NCBI RefSeq assembly: GCF_015644665.1
Contig: NZ_JADOBQ010000013.1
Location: 22,646 to 86,645, forward strand
DNA: 64,000 nucleotides
Direction: 5' to 3'
From: Roseobacter sp. MH60115
Lineage (GTDB): Bacteria; Pseudomonadota; Alphaproteobacteria; Rhodobacterales; Rhodobacteraceae
Shown here: positions 1 to 8,676 of the stretch, piece after piece
Layout: each line of letters begins with the position of its first letter
Position numbering within the stretch: the stretch's first letter is position 1
Position numbers and translations under genes: made by a program
Notes under the pieces: generated by a model
Seen by the model: the letters and a program-made list of their open reading frames with translations, nothing else
What the model was told of the DNA's origin: nothing
Database searches by the model: none

Positions 1-2
1 TG

Positions 3-878
3 CAGGACTACGTGGATCTTGGTGTGCGGGCGGCCATTGCGCAGATCACATCCACCGGGGCCAAGCATCTGCATGCGGCGGGCTACTGTCTGGGCGGGAC
101 CTTGCTGGCGATCACAGCGGCGGCGATGGCGCGCGATGGCGATGACAGGCTGCGCACGGTCAGCCTGCTGGCCTCGCAGGTCGATTTCTCCGAGCCGGGG
201 GAATTGGGCCTCTTCATCAACGAAAGTCAGATCGCGTTTCTGGAAGATATGATGGCCACGCGCGGCTATCTCGAAGCGGATCAGATGGCCGGGGCGTTTC
301 AGTTGCTGCGCTCCAACGATCTGATCTGGAGCCGGGTCATCAGGCACTATCTTCTGGGCGAACGCACGGCGGACAACCCGCTGATGGCCTGGAATGCGGA
401 CGCGACCAGAATGCCCGCCACAATGCATTCCGAATATCTCAGGCGGTTGTTTCTGAACAACGATCTGGCCAAAGGCCGGTTCGAGGTGGATGGCGCATCC
501 ATTGCGTTGACGGACATCCGCGCGCCGATCTACAGCGTGGCGACGGAAAAGGATCACGTCTCGCCCTGGACATCGGTGTTCCGACTATCTCTGCTGACGG
601 ATACGGATGTTACCTTTGTGCTGACCAACGGCGGCCACAACGGCGGTATCCTGTCTGAGCCCGGTCATGCGGGTCGGCATTTCAGGCATGGCCATAAGGT
701 GGAAGGGGATGCGCATATCACTGCGCAGGACTGGTTTGATCGTGAAACCCCACAGGACGGATCGTGGTGGGAACATTGGTCGGGATGGTTGAAAAAACGA
801 AGCGGCGATCCCGAAGATCCCCGCTCGTCACGCATCACCGTTCTGGACAAAGCGCCGGGGCGCTACGTTTTTGGTTAG
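3..878 (+). CDS. phaC: Poly(3-hydroxyalkanoate) synthase, 3' part (truncated by window edge)
   Basis: C-terminal about 290 residues of a class I PHA synthase, which polymerises (R)-3-hydroxyacyl-CoA into PHB on the granule surface. The frame is open to the window edge, so the N-terminus lies outside. Visible are the lipase-like box GYCLGG with the catalytic Cys, the catalytic Asp region EKDHVSPW and the catalytic His in NGGHNGG, in the family order. The convergent phasin gene overlaps its stop by 4 nt, a usual partner. Only the exact 5' end is unknown. Confidence 0.93.
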   Translation, partial: QDYVDLGVRAAIAQITSTGAKHLHAAGYCLGGTLLAITAAAMARDGDDRLRTVSLLASQVDFSEPGELGLFINESQIAFLEDMMATRGYLEADQMAGAFQLLRSNDLIWSRVIRHYLLGERTADNPLMAWNADATRMPATMHSEYLRRLFLNNDLAKGRFEVDGASIALTDIRAPIYSVATEKDHVSPWTSVFRLSLLTDTDVTFVLTNGGHNGGILSEPGHAGRHFRHGHKVEGDAHITAQDWFDRETPQDGSWWEHWSGWLKKRSGDPEDPRSSRITVLDKAPGRYVFG

Positions 879-1228
879 GACTTGCTGTTCTGATCCTTGA
901 GGTTTGCCGCAAAAGTCTTGGTGCCCATCTCGACCAGCTTGCCGGTTTCGGCCTGATACTGATCCAACGCTTTCTGGACGAACTCGGTCTGGATCGCCTG
1001 AAGCTCGGTCATGTTCTTGCAATGCAGGATCTCATGCTGGGTCTTCACGTCTTCCTTGATCCGATCTGCGACGAAACTGGCCACTTCGGCCCCCATGTCG
1101 CCCATGGTCTCGATCCAGGCGCTGCTCATGCCAAGCATATTGCCGAGCCCGGCTTCCTGCAGTTGGGTGAACGCGGCCAAGGGCGCTTCGCTCAGGGATG
1201 AAGGTGACTTCTCTGCCTTATTTGCCAT
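875..1228 (-). CDS. Phasin family protein
   Basis: 117-residue, Ala/Gln/Glu-rich, almost entirely helical protein without signal peptide or membrane segment. The size and the pattern (LQEAGLGNMLGMSSAWIETM, then long amphipathic helices ending in ETGKLVEMGTKTFAANLK) fit phasins, which coat PHB granules and affect granule number. It is convergent with phaC, overlapping the stop codons, which supports the assignment. Its upstream region contains an FNR-type box shared with the divergent protease gene, suggesting PHB storage is tied to oxygen status here. Confidence 0.8.
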   Translation of the reverse strand: MANKAEKSPSSLSEAPLAAFTQLQEAGLGNMLGMSSAWIETMGDMGAEVASFVADRIKEDVKTQHEILHCKNMTELQAIQTEFVQKALDQYQAETGKLVEMGTKTFAANLKDQNSKS

Positions 1229-1288
1229 GTCTGGCCCTCCTATTTTTGATAGCTCGCCTCAATCCTAGGTCCCGATCCTGCTGTTTGA

Positions 1289-1302
1289 TTGACATTGCTC
1301 AA
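1289..1302. promoter_or_regulatory. FNR/FixK-type box (TTGACATTGCTCAA)
   Basis: Near-palindrome TTGAC-N4-CTCAA in the divergent gap between the phasin gene and the site-2 protease gene. It belongs to a set of five similar sites in the first 16 kb. Probable target of the Crp/Fnr protein encoded at 5662-6339 or of a chromosomal FnrL. Regulation is inferred. Confidence 0.6.
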
Positions 1303-1445
1303 TCCGGCGTGCTGGGCGCGGCGCAGATCGGCGCGCAAGCGCTCAGACGGCAATTGCCGGAGATCACAAGCGCCCGGTCTCTTGAGAAAAGTCAATGAAC
1401 ACACATCCTTCGCCGCTAATCTGGCGACCAAAGATGAGGCGGCTT

Positions 1446-2576
1446 ATGTTCTCAAACGCAGTCAAACTCTTTTCGATCAACGGCTTCGACATCAAGCTGG
1501 ACCCAAGCTGGGTTCTCATCGCGGCCCTGATCACCTGGTCCCTTTCCCAAGGGTATTTTCCCTCTATCCTACCACATCAGAGCGCCGGTACCTATCTGGT
1601 CATGGCCCTGATCGCGATGCTGTGCTTTTTCGCCTCGCTGCTGCTGCATGAGCTTGCCCATTCCATCGTCGCGCGCCGGCTGGGGGTGCCGATCAAGGGG
1701 ATCACCCTTTTCCTCTTTGGCGGTGTCGCGGAACTGGAGGCCGAGCCGCGTTCGGCAGCGGTGGAGTTCTGGGTGGCGCTTGCGGGCCCAGCAATGAGCC
1801 TTGCGCTGGCGCTGGGGTTCTGGATCCTGGCACAGCTGTCAGAAATGCTGGCGGCCGCGACGCCGGTGTCGATGGTGCTTGGCTACCTTGCGCTGATCAA
1901 TCTCATCCTGGCGCTCTTCAACCTCGTACCGGCCTTTCCATTGGACGGCGGGCGGGTCTTGCGCGCCTATCTCTGGCACCGCAAGGGGGACGTGCTGGCC
2001 GCTACCGAAACGGCGGCGCAATCGGGCAGGGTGTTTGCCTATGTGCTGATGGGATTTGGCCTGGTCGCGCTGTTCAACGGGGCAATGGTTGCGGGGCTGT
2101 GGCAAATCATGATCGGGTTCTTTGTCCTGATGGCGGCGCGGGCGGCCTATCAGACCCAGCTGGCCAAGGCGGCATTTGACAACAAGACCGTGGTCGCCCT
2201 GATGAAACGCGATCCTATCGTGATCAGCCCGAACATGACGCTATCGGAATTCGTGAACCGCATCATGCTGCGCCACAATGTCAGCTTTGTCCCGGTTGTC
2301 GAAGACGGGGTTCTGCTGGGCCATATGGATCAGGCGGTGCTCGCAGGGATCGATCGCGAAAACTGGGCCAATACCCGCGTGGGCGACGTTTTTGCGGGGC
2401 TGGATGATCAGGTGTCGATCTCCGGCGAGATGCCGGTGCAGGACCTGATGGCCCGGATTGCCGACACCGGGCGGCGCAAGTTCCTCGTCGTCGACGGGCA
2501 CCGGCTGATGGGCGTCATTTCACTGGCCGATCTGACCCACTATCTGCACATGTCCGATCTTCTGCGTCACAAGTAG
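1446..2576 (+). CDS. Site-2 protease family (M50) zinc metalloprotease with CBS pair
   Basis: 376-residue polytopic protein. The zinc-binding HELAH is at residues 68-72 in a transmembrane segment, and the second motif, PAFPLDGGR, supplies the Asp ligand. After about six membrane segments come two CBS domains (roughly residues 240-375), which often bind adenylates and regulate the protease. The family cleaves substrates such as anti-sigma factors within the membrane. Upstream ATGs exist at 1395 and 1434, but this ATG has the better ribosome site (gaggcgg) and begins with the usual MFSNAVKLF start. Downstream of an FNR-type box and next to stress genes, so a stress role is likely; the substrate is unknown. 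Confidence 0.85.
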   Translation: MFSNAVKLFSINGFDIKLDPSWVLIAALITWSLSQGYFPSILPHQSAGTYLVMALIAMLCFFASLLLHELAHSIVARRLGVPIKGITLFLFGGVAELEAEPRSAAVEFWVALAGPAMSLALALGFWILAQLSEMLAAATPVSMVLGYLALINLILALFNLVPAFPLDGGRVLRAYLWHRKGDVLAATETAAQSGRVFAYVLMGFGLVALFNGAMVAGLWQIMIGFFVLMAARAAYQTQLAKAAFDNKTVVALMKRDPIVISPNMTLSEFVNRIMLRHNVSFVPVVEDGVLLGHMDQAVLAGIDRENWANTRVGDVFAGLDDQVSISGEMPVQDLMARIADTGRRKFLVVDGHRLMGVISLADLTHYLHMSDLLRHK

Positions 2577-2590
2577 GCAGGCCCCGGCGT

Positions 2591-3037
2591 TCAGGCGACC
2601 GAGAGGCAGGCGCACTGTGCCAGATGGTTGATACGTTGTGTCGTGCTGCCCAGGACGAGGCCCGAAATACTGCTCAACCCGCGCCGCCCGGTGACGATCA
2701 GATCGGCCTGTATCTCATTGGCGTGCGACAGGATTTCGGTGGCGGCATCGCCATGGGGCATATGTGTTTTCACCGATTTGCATCCCATGTCATCGGCGAT
2801 TTTCAGGCCGTCGTCCAAGACCTGCTGCCCCGCTTCTTCGATTTGCGCAAAGGTCGGCTTGTCGATCGCGGCATGATATCCGGCCACGGCGCCCATGGAG
2901 AAAGCCGCCGTTTCTGCATGCGGCACATGCAGAATGGTGACCGTGCCCGCGTAGTGCTTGGCCAGATCACAGGCGATGCGCAGGGCCCTTTCCGCCTTGT
3001 CCGAGCCATCCATGCCCACAATGATTTGTCTGAACAT
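2591..3037 (-). CDS. Universal stress protein (single UspA domain)
   Basis: 148 residues, one complete Usp fold. The start MFRQIIVGMDGSDKAERAL and the C-terminal nucleotide-binding signature G-x2-G-x9-G-S-T (GRRGLSSISGLVLGSTTQRI) indicate an ATP-binding subtype. Convergent with the site-2 protease gene. Its promoter region, shared with the divergent histidine kinase, contains the FNR-type box at 3129. Usp proteins of this kind are commonly induced by low oxygen or growth arrest; the precise role is not readable from sequence. Confidence 0.88.
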   Translation of the reverse strand: MFRQIIVGMDGSDKAERALRIACDLAKHYAGTVTILHVPHAETAAFSMGAVAGYHAAIDKPTFAQIEEAGQQVLDDGLKIADDMGCKSVKTHMPHGDAATEILSHANEIQADLIVTGRRGLSSISGLVLGSTTQRINHLAQCACLSVA

Positions 3038-3128
3038 CCCAACGGTTCCTTCTTGTGGTCGAAAGCTTTGCGCGCTCTAGAGTTCGGGTGGGCGCCTGAG
3101 CGTTTTTTCACAGTGCTGCAAAGCGGCA

Positions 3129-3142
3129 TTGAGGAATATCAA
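3129..3142. promoter_or_regulatory. FNR/FixK-type box (TTGAGGAATATCAA)
   Basis: TTGAG-N4-ATCAA in the divergent gap between the usp gene (minus) and the PAS histidine kinase gene (plus). One of five similar sites in this island. Confidence 0.55.
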
Positions 3143-3200
3143 TTCAGGCTTGCGCCTTTGGACGACCTTTTGGCAGGCTGATCGAAAAGCGATGGTGTGA

Positions 3201-4751
3201 ATGGGTAACGGCGATCAGGACAGCGGGCTTTTGCAGGCCATTCTGGAGATGGCGGCGGATGCGGTGATCGTGTCCGATCAGACGGGGAAGATCACACGCG
3301 CCAATCCCGCGGCCTGCCGTCTTTTCCAATACGACGCGGACGCGTTGATCGGGCAAAGCGTCAATGTTCTGATGCCCACGGCGCTGGCGGATTTGCATGA
3401 CGGGTTCATGGCGCATCACGTGAAGACCGGCGAGGAGCGTATCATCGGTGTCGGCCGTGACGTGGAGGGGCAGCGACGGGACAAATCCATCTTTCCGCTG
3501 CACATCTCCGTCAGCTACGCGGATGTTTCGGGTCAGCGCATGTTCGTTGCGATCATGCACGACCTGACGCAGGACAAGGCCACCCAGCACGCCCTCTCCC
3601 GGTCCCAGCGGCTGGATGCGATTGGCCAGATGACGGGCGGTATTGCACATGATTTCAACAACCTGCTGACGGTCGTGATCGGGAACCTGGAGCTCCTGGA
3701 AATGCGCGGGGCCAGCGACCGGCAGATGGTGCTGATCAAGGACGCGCTGGATTCGGCAGAGCTGGGGGCCGATCTCACAGCACGTCTGATGGTCTTTGCG
3801 CGGCGCAGCAATCTCAAGCCGGTCGAGACCGACCTGCGCGTTCTATGTGAAGAAACACTGGCCATTCTCAGGCGCACGCTGGGGGCCAACACGCGCATCA
3901 AGACCAATTTCGCGCCTGATCTGAACCTGGTGATGATCGACCCTGTTCAGTTGCAATCGGCCCTGATGAACCTGGCGCTGAACGCCCGCGATGCGATGGG
4001 GCCGAATGGCGAGCTTCTGGTGTCGCTCTCCAATGTGACCATCGACGACACCTACATGGCGCAGGAAACCGACATCAAGCTTGGGGATTACGTCCGGCTG
4101 TCGGTGAGCGACAACGGTGCCGGCATGAGCGTCGACGCGCAGCAGCGTGCGTTCGAGCCGTTTTTCACCACGAAATCGGAAAGTGGTGGCACCGGGTTGG
4201 GGCTGGCCATGGTCTACGGCTTCGTGCGCCAGTCCGGCGGGCACATCACGCTCTATAGCGAGGTTGGCCATGGCACGAGCTTTGGCCTCTATTTCCCGGC
4301 GGTGCCTGTCCATGACGATCAGCTCACACCCTCTGATGACAGGCACGCCCGCGGCTCCCTGCCCCTTGGGCATGGTGAAACCGTTTTGGTTGTCGAAGAC
4401 AATCCAAAAGTGCGTAAGCTGTCGGTCGAACGTATCCGCGATCTGGGGTTCAAAACGGAAGAAGCCAGCAACGGTGATGACGCCTACCGGATGCTCACCA
4501 GCGGCACCCACGCCGACGTCGTCTTCTCGGATCTGGTCATGCCGGGGGTGCTCAACGGCTATGACCTTGCGGCCAAGGTGACGTCAGAGTTCCCGCATCT
4601 CAAGGTGCTGCTCACCTCCGGCTACGCCAGCGATGTGGTCACCGATGCGATGGCGCGCGGCCAGAGCTATGACATCCTGCGCAAACCCTACCGCCAATCC
4701 GATCTGGCGCAGCGGCTTCAGGCGCTTTTGGCAGAGCGTTCCGAAGGATGA
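3201..4751 (+). CDS. PAS-domain hybrid sensor histidine kinase
   Basis: 516 residues, no membrane segment, so a cytoplasmic sensor. Order: PAS domain (about 8-125), phosphoacceptor helix with H150 in GGIAHDFNNLL, HATPase domain (N-box LMNLALNARDAM, G1 DNGAG, F-box FEPFFTTK, G2 GTGLGL), and a C-terminal receiver domain (about 392-510) with the Asp in VFSDLVMPG and the conserved Lys in LRKPYR. The HDFNN H-box plus receiver architecture is common in alphaproteobacterial hybrid kinases. No haem- or Fe-S-binding motif stands out in the PAS domain, so the signal is unknown. It overlaps the convergent response regulator gene by 34 nt. Confidence 0.9.
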   Translation: MGNGDQDSGLLQAILEMAADAVIVSDQTGKITRANPAACRLFQYDADALIGQSVNVLMPTALADLHDGFMAHHVKTGEERIIGVGRDVEGQRRDKSIFPLHISVSYADVSGQRMFVAIMHDLTQDKATQHALSRSQRLDAIGQMTGGIAHDFNNLLTVVIGNLELLEMRGASDRQMVLIKDALDSAELGADLTARLMVFARRSNLKPVETDLRVLCEETLAILRRTLGANTRIKTNFAPDLNLVMIDPVQLQSALMNLALNARDAMGPNGELLVSLSNVTIDDTYMAQETDIKLGDYVRLSVSDNGAGMSVDAQQRAFEPFFTTKSESGGTGLGLAMVYGFVRQSGGHITLYSEVGHGTSFGLYFPAVPVHDDQLTPSDDRHARGSLPLGHGETVLVVEDNPKVRKLSVERIRDLGFKTEEASNGDDAYRMLTSGTHADVVFSDLVMPGVLNGYDLAAKVTSEFPHLKVLLTSGYASDVVTDAMARGQSYDILRKPYRQSDLAQRLQALLAERSEG

Positions 4752-5488
4752 ACCGATTGCACGTCACAGGCGAAGGTATAGCCCACCCCGCGCACCGTCT
4801 TGACCAGCTTCGGATTTGACGGGTCGCGTTCTATCTTCTTGCGCAGGCGGGCGATCTGGTTGTCGATCGTCCGGTCCAGCGGGCTCCATTCCACACCCCC
4901 GGTCAGATCCATCAGCTGATCCCGCGACAGCACCCGTTTGGCGCGCTCCAGAAAGACCATCAGCAGCTTAAAATCGCCGCTGGTCAAGCCACAGTCCGCC
5001 CCGGACCTGTCCAGCAGCTCAAGCCGGTCGGGAATCGCCGTCATGCCGTCAAAACAGAATGCCGGGCTCTCAGTGGCGCTGGCATCGGTAAAACCGCTCT
5101 GGGGTGTGGCCTCTGCGGGCTGGGACGTTCTGCGCAGTACACTTCTGATCCGGGCGATGACTTCGCGCACGTGGAACGGTTTGGTGATGTAGTCATCCGC
5201 CCCAATCTCCAGTCCGACCACCCGGTCGATGACATCGTCCTTGCCGGTGATCATGATGATCGGCACGCCGGACAGGCGCCGGATGTCCCGCGCCAGCTCC
5301 AGACCGTTGTCCGCGCCCAGATGAATATCCAATGTGATCAGGCTGATGCAGGAAGACTTGACCAGATCCATGACCTGACGGGCGTTTTCCGCTTCGAGAA
5401 CGGAATAGCCCTCGTGTTCCATCACGTTGCGCAGAAGCGTGCGGATCTTTGCATCGTCCTCAACAACAAGAATTTTCTGATCTGACAT
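4718..5488 (-). CDS. OmpR/PhoB-family response regulator
   Basis: 256 residues: receiver domain (1-120; acidic pair VVEDD, phospho-Asp D54 in ITLDIHL, Lys in ITKPFH) and a C-terminal winged helix (about 150-240; RTIDNQIARLRKKIE and KTVRGVGYTF). A Ser/Ala-rich linker of about 30 residues separates them. It is antiparallel to the neighbouring hybrid kinase, with overlapping 3' ends, and is its most likely partner. Direct repeats at 5569-5587 in the divergent gap before the crp/fnr gene could be its binding site. Confidence 0.92.
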   Translation of the reverse strand: MSDQKILVVEDDAKIRTLLRNVMEHEGYSVLEAENARQVMDLVKSSCISLITLDIHLGADNGLELARDIRRLSGVPIIMITGKDDVIDRVVGLEIGADDYITKPFHVREVIARIRSVLRRTSQPAEATPQSGFTDASATESPAFCFDGMTAIPDRLELLDRSGADCGLTSGDFKLLMVFLERAKRVLSRDQLMDLTGGVEWSPLDRTIDNQIARLRKKIERDPSNPKLVKTVRGVGYTFACDVQSVHPSERSAKSA

Positions 5489-5568
5489 AGTCTGCGTCCC
5501 CGGCCCTGCTTGATGTGGCCTCTTGCCATCTCAATTTAGTACGAAGGTTCGGCGCCAAATAGTGTCTC

Positions 5569-5587
5569 ATACAAAATGATACAAAAT
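5569..5587. promoter_or_regulatory. Tandem direct repeat ATACAAAAT, 10-bp period
   Basis: Two exact copies of ATACAAAAT begin at 5569 and 5579, in the 173-nt gap between the divergent response regulator and crp/fnr genes. OmpR-family regulators bind head-to-tail repeats spaced by one helical turn, so this is a reasonable candidate operator. Inference from spacing only. Confidence 0.4.
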
Positions 5588-5661
5588 CTTGCAGGAGCAG
5601 GATAAGCGAAAATACAAGGACTGTCCAAGTTGGCGCCCAATTCCTCGGGGGGCCTGCAAGG

Positions 5662-6339
5662 ATGTATGTCACAATTCCAAAAGAACACGCTGAAACCACT
5701 CCCGCAGTCCCGCTTGAAAGCGCCTGTGTCAAATGTCCCGAAGCGCGCCTGAAAGCAGGCTCATACGTCTATTTCGAAGGGGACCCGGTGGTCTGGCTCT
5801 ACCAGATCACCACCGGCGTGTTGCGGCTGACCCGGCTGTTGGAAGACGGCCGCCGCCAGGTGATCGCCTTTGGATATCCCGGGGATGTCGTGGGCTTCCC
5901 GGCGGGGGGGCTGCACCACACGGATTGCGAGGTGCTGGTGGATGCGCGCCTGCAACCCTATCGAAGATCAGCGCTGGAAAATGGCGAAGGCGATCCGAAA
6001 CTGCATCAGGAACTGCTGCAGGCCGCGCTGCGCGAGATCAGCGCGATGCAGGATCATTTCATGATGCTCGGACAGAAATCTGCGCTGGAGAAAGTGGCGT
6101 CCTTCCTGTGTATCCTGTCTGACCGGGTGGGTCAGGATGTAGCAGGGCACAGGCAGGTGGACTTGCCGATGAGCCGCGCCGATATCGCGGATTTCCTCGG
6201 GCTGACGACGGAAACGATCAGCCGCACTTTTACCCAGCTGCGCAAGTCTGAGACCATCGCGATCGACAACATTCACACGATCATCATTCTGCGCCCGAAA
6301 GCGCTGCTTGCGCTGTCGCTCGGGGATCGCGGACGCTAG
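5662..6339 (+). CDS. Crp/Fnr-family transcriptional regulator
   Basis: 225 residues: cyclic-nucleotide-binding fold (about 25-140), dimer helix, and helix-turn-helix with recognition helix TETISR (E184, S187, R188). In FNR, the Glu, Ser and Arg of E-x2-S-R read TTGAT half-sites, matching the FNR-type boxes found nearby. Cysteines are at 22, 25, 89 and 150; the third N-terminal Cys of the canonical FNR cluster (C-x2-C-x5-C) is absent, so it may be FixK-like or bind an altered cluster. Probably the local regulator of the surrounding island. Confidence 0.9.
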   Translation: MYVTIPKEHAETTPAVPLESACVKCPEARLKAGSYVYFEGDPVVWLYQITTGVLRLTRLLEDGRRQVIAFGYPGDVVGFPAGGLHHTDCEVLVDARLQPYRRSALENGEGDPKLHQELLQAALREISAMQDHFMMLGQKSALEKVASFLCILSDRVGQDVAGHRQVDLPMSRADIADFLGLTTETISRTFTQLRKSETIAIDNIHTIIILRPKALLALSLGDRGR

Positions 6340-6352
6340 AGGGAAGATACCG

Positions 6353-6784
6353 CTAGGGTGCTGACCACAGGGCCCGAATGGCCATGGGCAGATTGGCCCG
6401 CACGTCTTCGATTTCACCTTTGGTCAGACGGGCATTCAGCAGGTCAAACACACAGCGAATGTCTTCGGGGCCGCGGTACTCCTCGGCCTCGCGCATCTGG
6501 CTGTCGATGGCGTGTTTGAACTCCTCGGCATTCCGGTCCTTGATCGGTGTGTGTTTGGGCACCCAGCCTTCGAAAAACATGCCCCGCACCAGCAGGGGCA
6601 ACTGCGCGGAGAACTGCGCCAGTTCATTGGGCAAAAGGTGGTCGCGCACGCGGTGCAGGGTCAGGCGGAGCAACCGCAGGGTGCTGCGTTTCGAGGACCA
6701 GTCCAGCCGGGCGGCCAGTTCATTGATCCATTCATGGGTCAGCTGAACAGTGTGATCGATCACTTCCAAACCTTGTGCAGACAT
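6353..6784 (-). CDS. DUF2267 family protein
   Basis: 143 residues, all-helical and soluble. The pattern of two helical repeats (LTHEWINELAARLDW, LRLTLHRVRDHLLPNELAQFSAQLPLLVRGMFFEGW, LNARLTKGEIEDVRANLPMAIRALW) matches DUF2267, a family of unknown function often found beside Usp, Hsp20 and other stress genes. It lies 22 nt upstream of the bactofilin-like gene on the opposite side of crp/fnr. Confidence 0.8.
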   Translation of the reverse strand: MSAQGLEVIDHTVQLTHEWINELAARLDWSSKRSTLRLLRLTLHRVRDHLLPNELAQFSAQLPLLVRGMFFEGWVPKHTPIKDRNAEEFKHAIDSQMREAEEYRGPEDIRCVFDLLNARLTKGEIEDVRANLPMAIRALWSAP

Positions 6785-6806
6785 ATGCGCGCTCTCCTTT
6801 CCGGGA

Positions 6807-7988
6807 TCAGTCGTCGATGGGTTTCATGTCGATATCAAAGGCCTGACCGGGATTGCCGATCAGATACTGAAACACCGCATGGGTCATTGCGCCGATGCCG
6901 AGCAGCACAAGCGTGTAGTTCGCCACCCATCCGACGAAGGGGATGAAATTCAGCAGTGCGACAAAGGCAATCGCCGCGGCAAAGACCAGCACGCGCGCGA
7001 TGTTGCCGGGGTTTTGATCTCCGCCGAACCCGGTCCAGATACGCATGGCGACGCTATAGGCACCCAATGCGTATCCAAGCGTCCATGTGACAAGGATCCC
7101 CAGCAGTGCAATCGGGACAAAGGGCAGCCCGACGAGCGTCAGACCGGTAATGGGCACCATGCCAAACAGGATGGACAGGCCAATGATGCCGAGCAGCATG
7201 GTCTGACCGGGCGCCGTCGTGATGCTGTGACGCATCTTTTCCAGACGCTTGGGCATGAAGGTCAGCATCAAGGCCCCCAGGGCCACAAAGAACAGCAGCG
7301 AGATGACAAAGGCGCTCAGCACGGAGGCAAAGGTGGGCAAAACGGGCATGTCCTGACGCATCTCACCCAATGCCGCCAAGACATCCCGGTCTGATGCCCG
7401 CTCGAACACCACCCTTTCCGATGGGGCGACACGCTCGGGCACCGATATCCGTTCCGGCGCGCTGTAGGTCAGGGTGCCGCCGACAGTGGCGTTGGGACCG
7501 AAGGAGATGGATTTTGCCAGAATACGCGCATCCCCCTCAATCGGCGCGTTCAGGATGACATCGCGCGCGGCGATCAACAGTGCACCCTCGACCTTGCCCT
7601 CAATGGTGACGGAATTGCCGAACAGGCGCGCGTTCCCGCTTGTTTCAGAGCTGCTTTCCGTGCGCACCGAAAAACCACCCGCCGTCAGATCCTGGGCGAC
7701 GGCGCTGCGGATGATCACCGTGCCGCCAAAGGCATAGAGGTCTTCGGCGGTATCGGCCTGCACGGAGACATCCATGCCGGTGATGTGCAGATCCCCCTGC
7801 GAAACACCGCGGGCAACTGCCGAGCGTGCAGACATAAACGTATCCCCACGCGTATCAATCGTTTCGCTGACGACGGATCCGGAAAAGAACGTGTCGCTGC
7901 CGTTTTGGGCAGAGACCGTATCGGACCACAGCGGCGTACCGCTCCCAAGGAAGGCGACAAGGCTCAGCGCGTATCTGAGCAACAGCAT
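6807..7988 (-). CDS. Bactofilin-like (polymer-forming) membrane protein
   Basis: 393 residues. Signal peptide at the N-terminus, then about 150 residues of short beta-repeats (DLYAFGGTVIIRSAVAQDLTAGG, NARLFGNSVTIEGKVEGALLIAARDVIL) resembling the right-handed beta-helix of bactofilins, followed by four or five transmembrane helices (about 215-375). The start was set by the ribosome site ttggaggagcatccc directly before ATG. Probably a membrane protein displaying a beta-helical periplasmic domain; function unknown. Shares its upstream gap with the divergent hsp20 gene and an FNR-type box. Confidence 0.7.
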   Translation of the reverse strand: MLLLRYALSLVAFLGSGTPLWSDTVSAQNGSDTFFSGSVVSETIDTRGDTFMSARSAVARGVSQGDLHITGMDVSVQADTAEDLYAFGGTVIIRSAVAQDLTAGGFSVRTESSSETSGNARLFGNSVTIEGKVEGALLIAARDVILNAPIEGDARILAKSISFGPNATVGGTLTYSAPERISVPERVAPSERVVFERASDRDVLAALGEMRQDMPVLPTFASVLSAFVISLLFFVALGALMLTFMPKRLEKMRHSITTAPGQTMLLGIIGLSILFGMVPITGLTLVGLPFVPIALLGILVTWTLGYALGAYSVAMRIWTGFGGDQNPGNIARVLVFAAAIAFVALLNFIPFVGWVANYTLVLLGIGAMTHAVFQYLIGNPGQAFDIDMKPIDD

Positions 7989-8049
7989 GGGATGCTCCTC
8001 CAATCAGACTGCAGTCGCCTATGAGCTACCGCAGGCAGGAGGCTTTGGA

Positions 8050-8063
8050 TTGATCGGAATCAA
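8050..8063. promoter_or_regulatory. FNR box, perfect palindrome (TTGATCGGAATCAA)
   Basis: Exact TTGAT-N4-ATCAA consensus in the divergent gap between the bactofilin-like gene and hsp20, 74 nt before the hsp20 start. The strongest of the five sites. Confidence 0.7.
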
Positions 8064-8136
8064 TCGCGCAGAACACTGGTTTGCTAGGACACCGGCGACA
8101 CATTCCCGTGTCGGGACTTCAGAAAGGAGACGTGTG

Positions 8137-8622
8137 ATGTCACGCCAAATACTTCCCGAACTGCGCTCCGAGGCCGGTGGGTCTGCTCTTTTTCCGTCCT
8201 TCCAAAAGGAGATGAACCGGCTGCTGGAACAATTCCGGACGGGTTTTCCCATGCCGGATACGGGCGCGCCTTCTGTTTTTTCCACGCCGATGTTTCCCGC
8301 CATCGATCTGGTGGAGACCGAAGAGGCAGTCGAGATCAGCGCGGAGCTGCCCGGTGTTGCGGAAGAGGATCTGGACGCGTCAATCACGGGCGATCTGCTG
8401 ACACTCAAGGGCGAAAAGAGCGCGGATCACGAAAAATCCGAAAACGGATATCACTTGATCGAGCGGCGGTATGGCAGCTTTCGGCGGCAGATACCGCTGG
8501 GGTTCGCGCCGGATGCGGGGGCCGTCGAGGCAAAGTTCGCAGATGGCATCCTGAAGCTGCGGATTGCGAAACCGGCAGCGGCCAAGGCCGACTTTCACAA
8601 AATCGACATCAGCAAGACCTGA
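8137..8622 (+). CDS. Hsp20 / alpha-crystallin small heat-shock protein
   Basis: 161 residues. Variable N-terminal arm (1-50), then an alpha-crystallin domain (about 52-150): PAIDLVETEEAVEISAELPG, LTLKGEK, YGSFRRQIPLGF and the A-x-x-x-x-G-I-L-K-L signature (AKFADGILKLRI). An ATP-independent holdase preventing aggregation of unfolding proteins. The start follows a good ribosome site (aaaggag). Downstream of a perfect FNR box, so probably induced at low oxygen; followed by a tandem Usp gene after a hairpin. Confidence 0.92.
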   Translation: MSRQILPELRSEAGGSALFPSFQKEMNRLLEQFRTGFPMPDTGAPSVFSTPMFPAIDLVETEEAVEISAELPGVAEEDLDASITGDLLTLKGEKSADHEKSENGYHLIERRYGSFRRQIPLGFAPDAGAVEAKFADGILKLRIAKPAAAKADFHKIDISKT

Positions 8623-8631
8623 AACGCGCGA

Positions 8632-8651
8632 GGGGCGCCCTCCGGTGCCCC
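8632..8651 (+). terminator. Stem-loop between hsp20 and usp (possible attenuator)
   Basis: GGGGCGCC (8632-8639), loop CTCC, GGTGCCCC (8644-8651), eight pairs with one G-U. No clean T-run follows, so it is better read as a partial terminator or mRNA-stability element between two co-oriented stress genes. Confidence 0.35.
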
Positions 8652-8676
8652 CGCCTCTTTGGAAAGGACGTATGTT

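Noticed and set aside
8632..8651. Full intrinsic terminator after hsp20
   Set aside because: The stem is good but lacks a T-run, so it is kept only as a possible attenuator.
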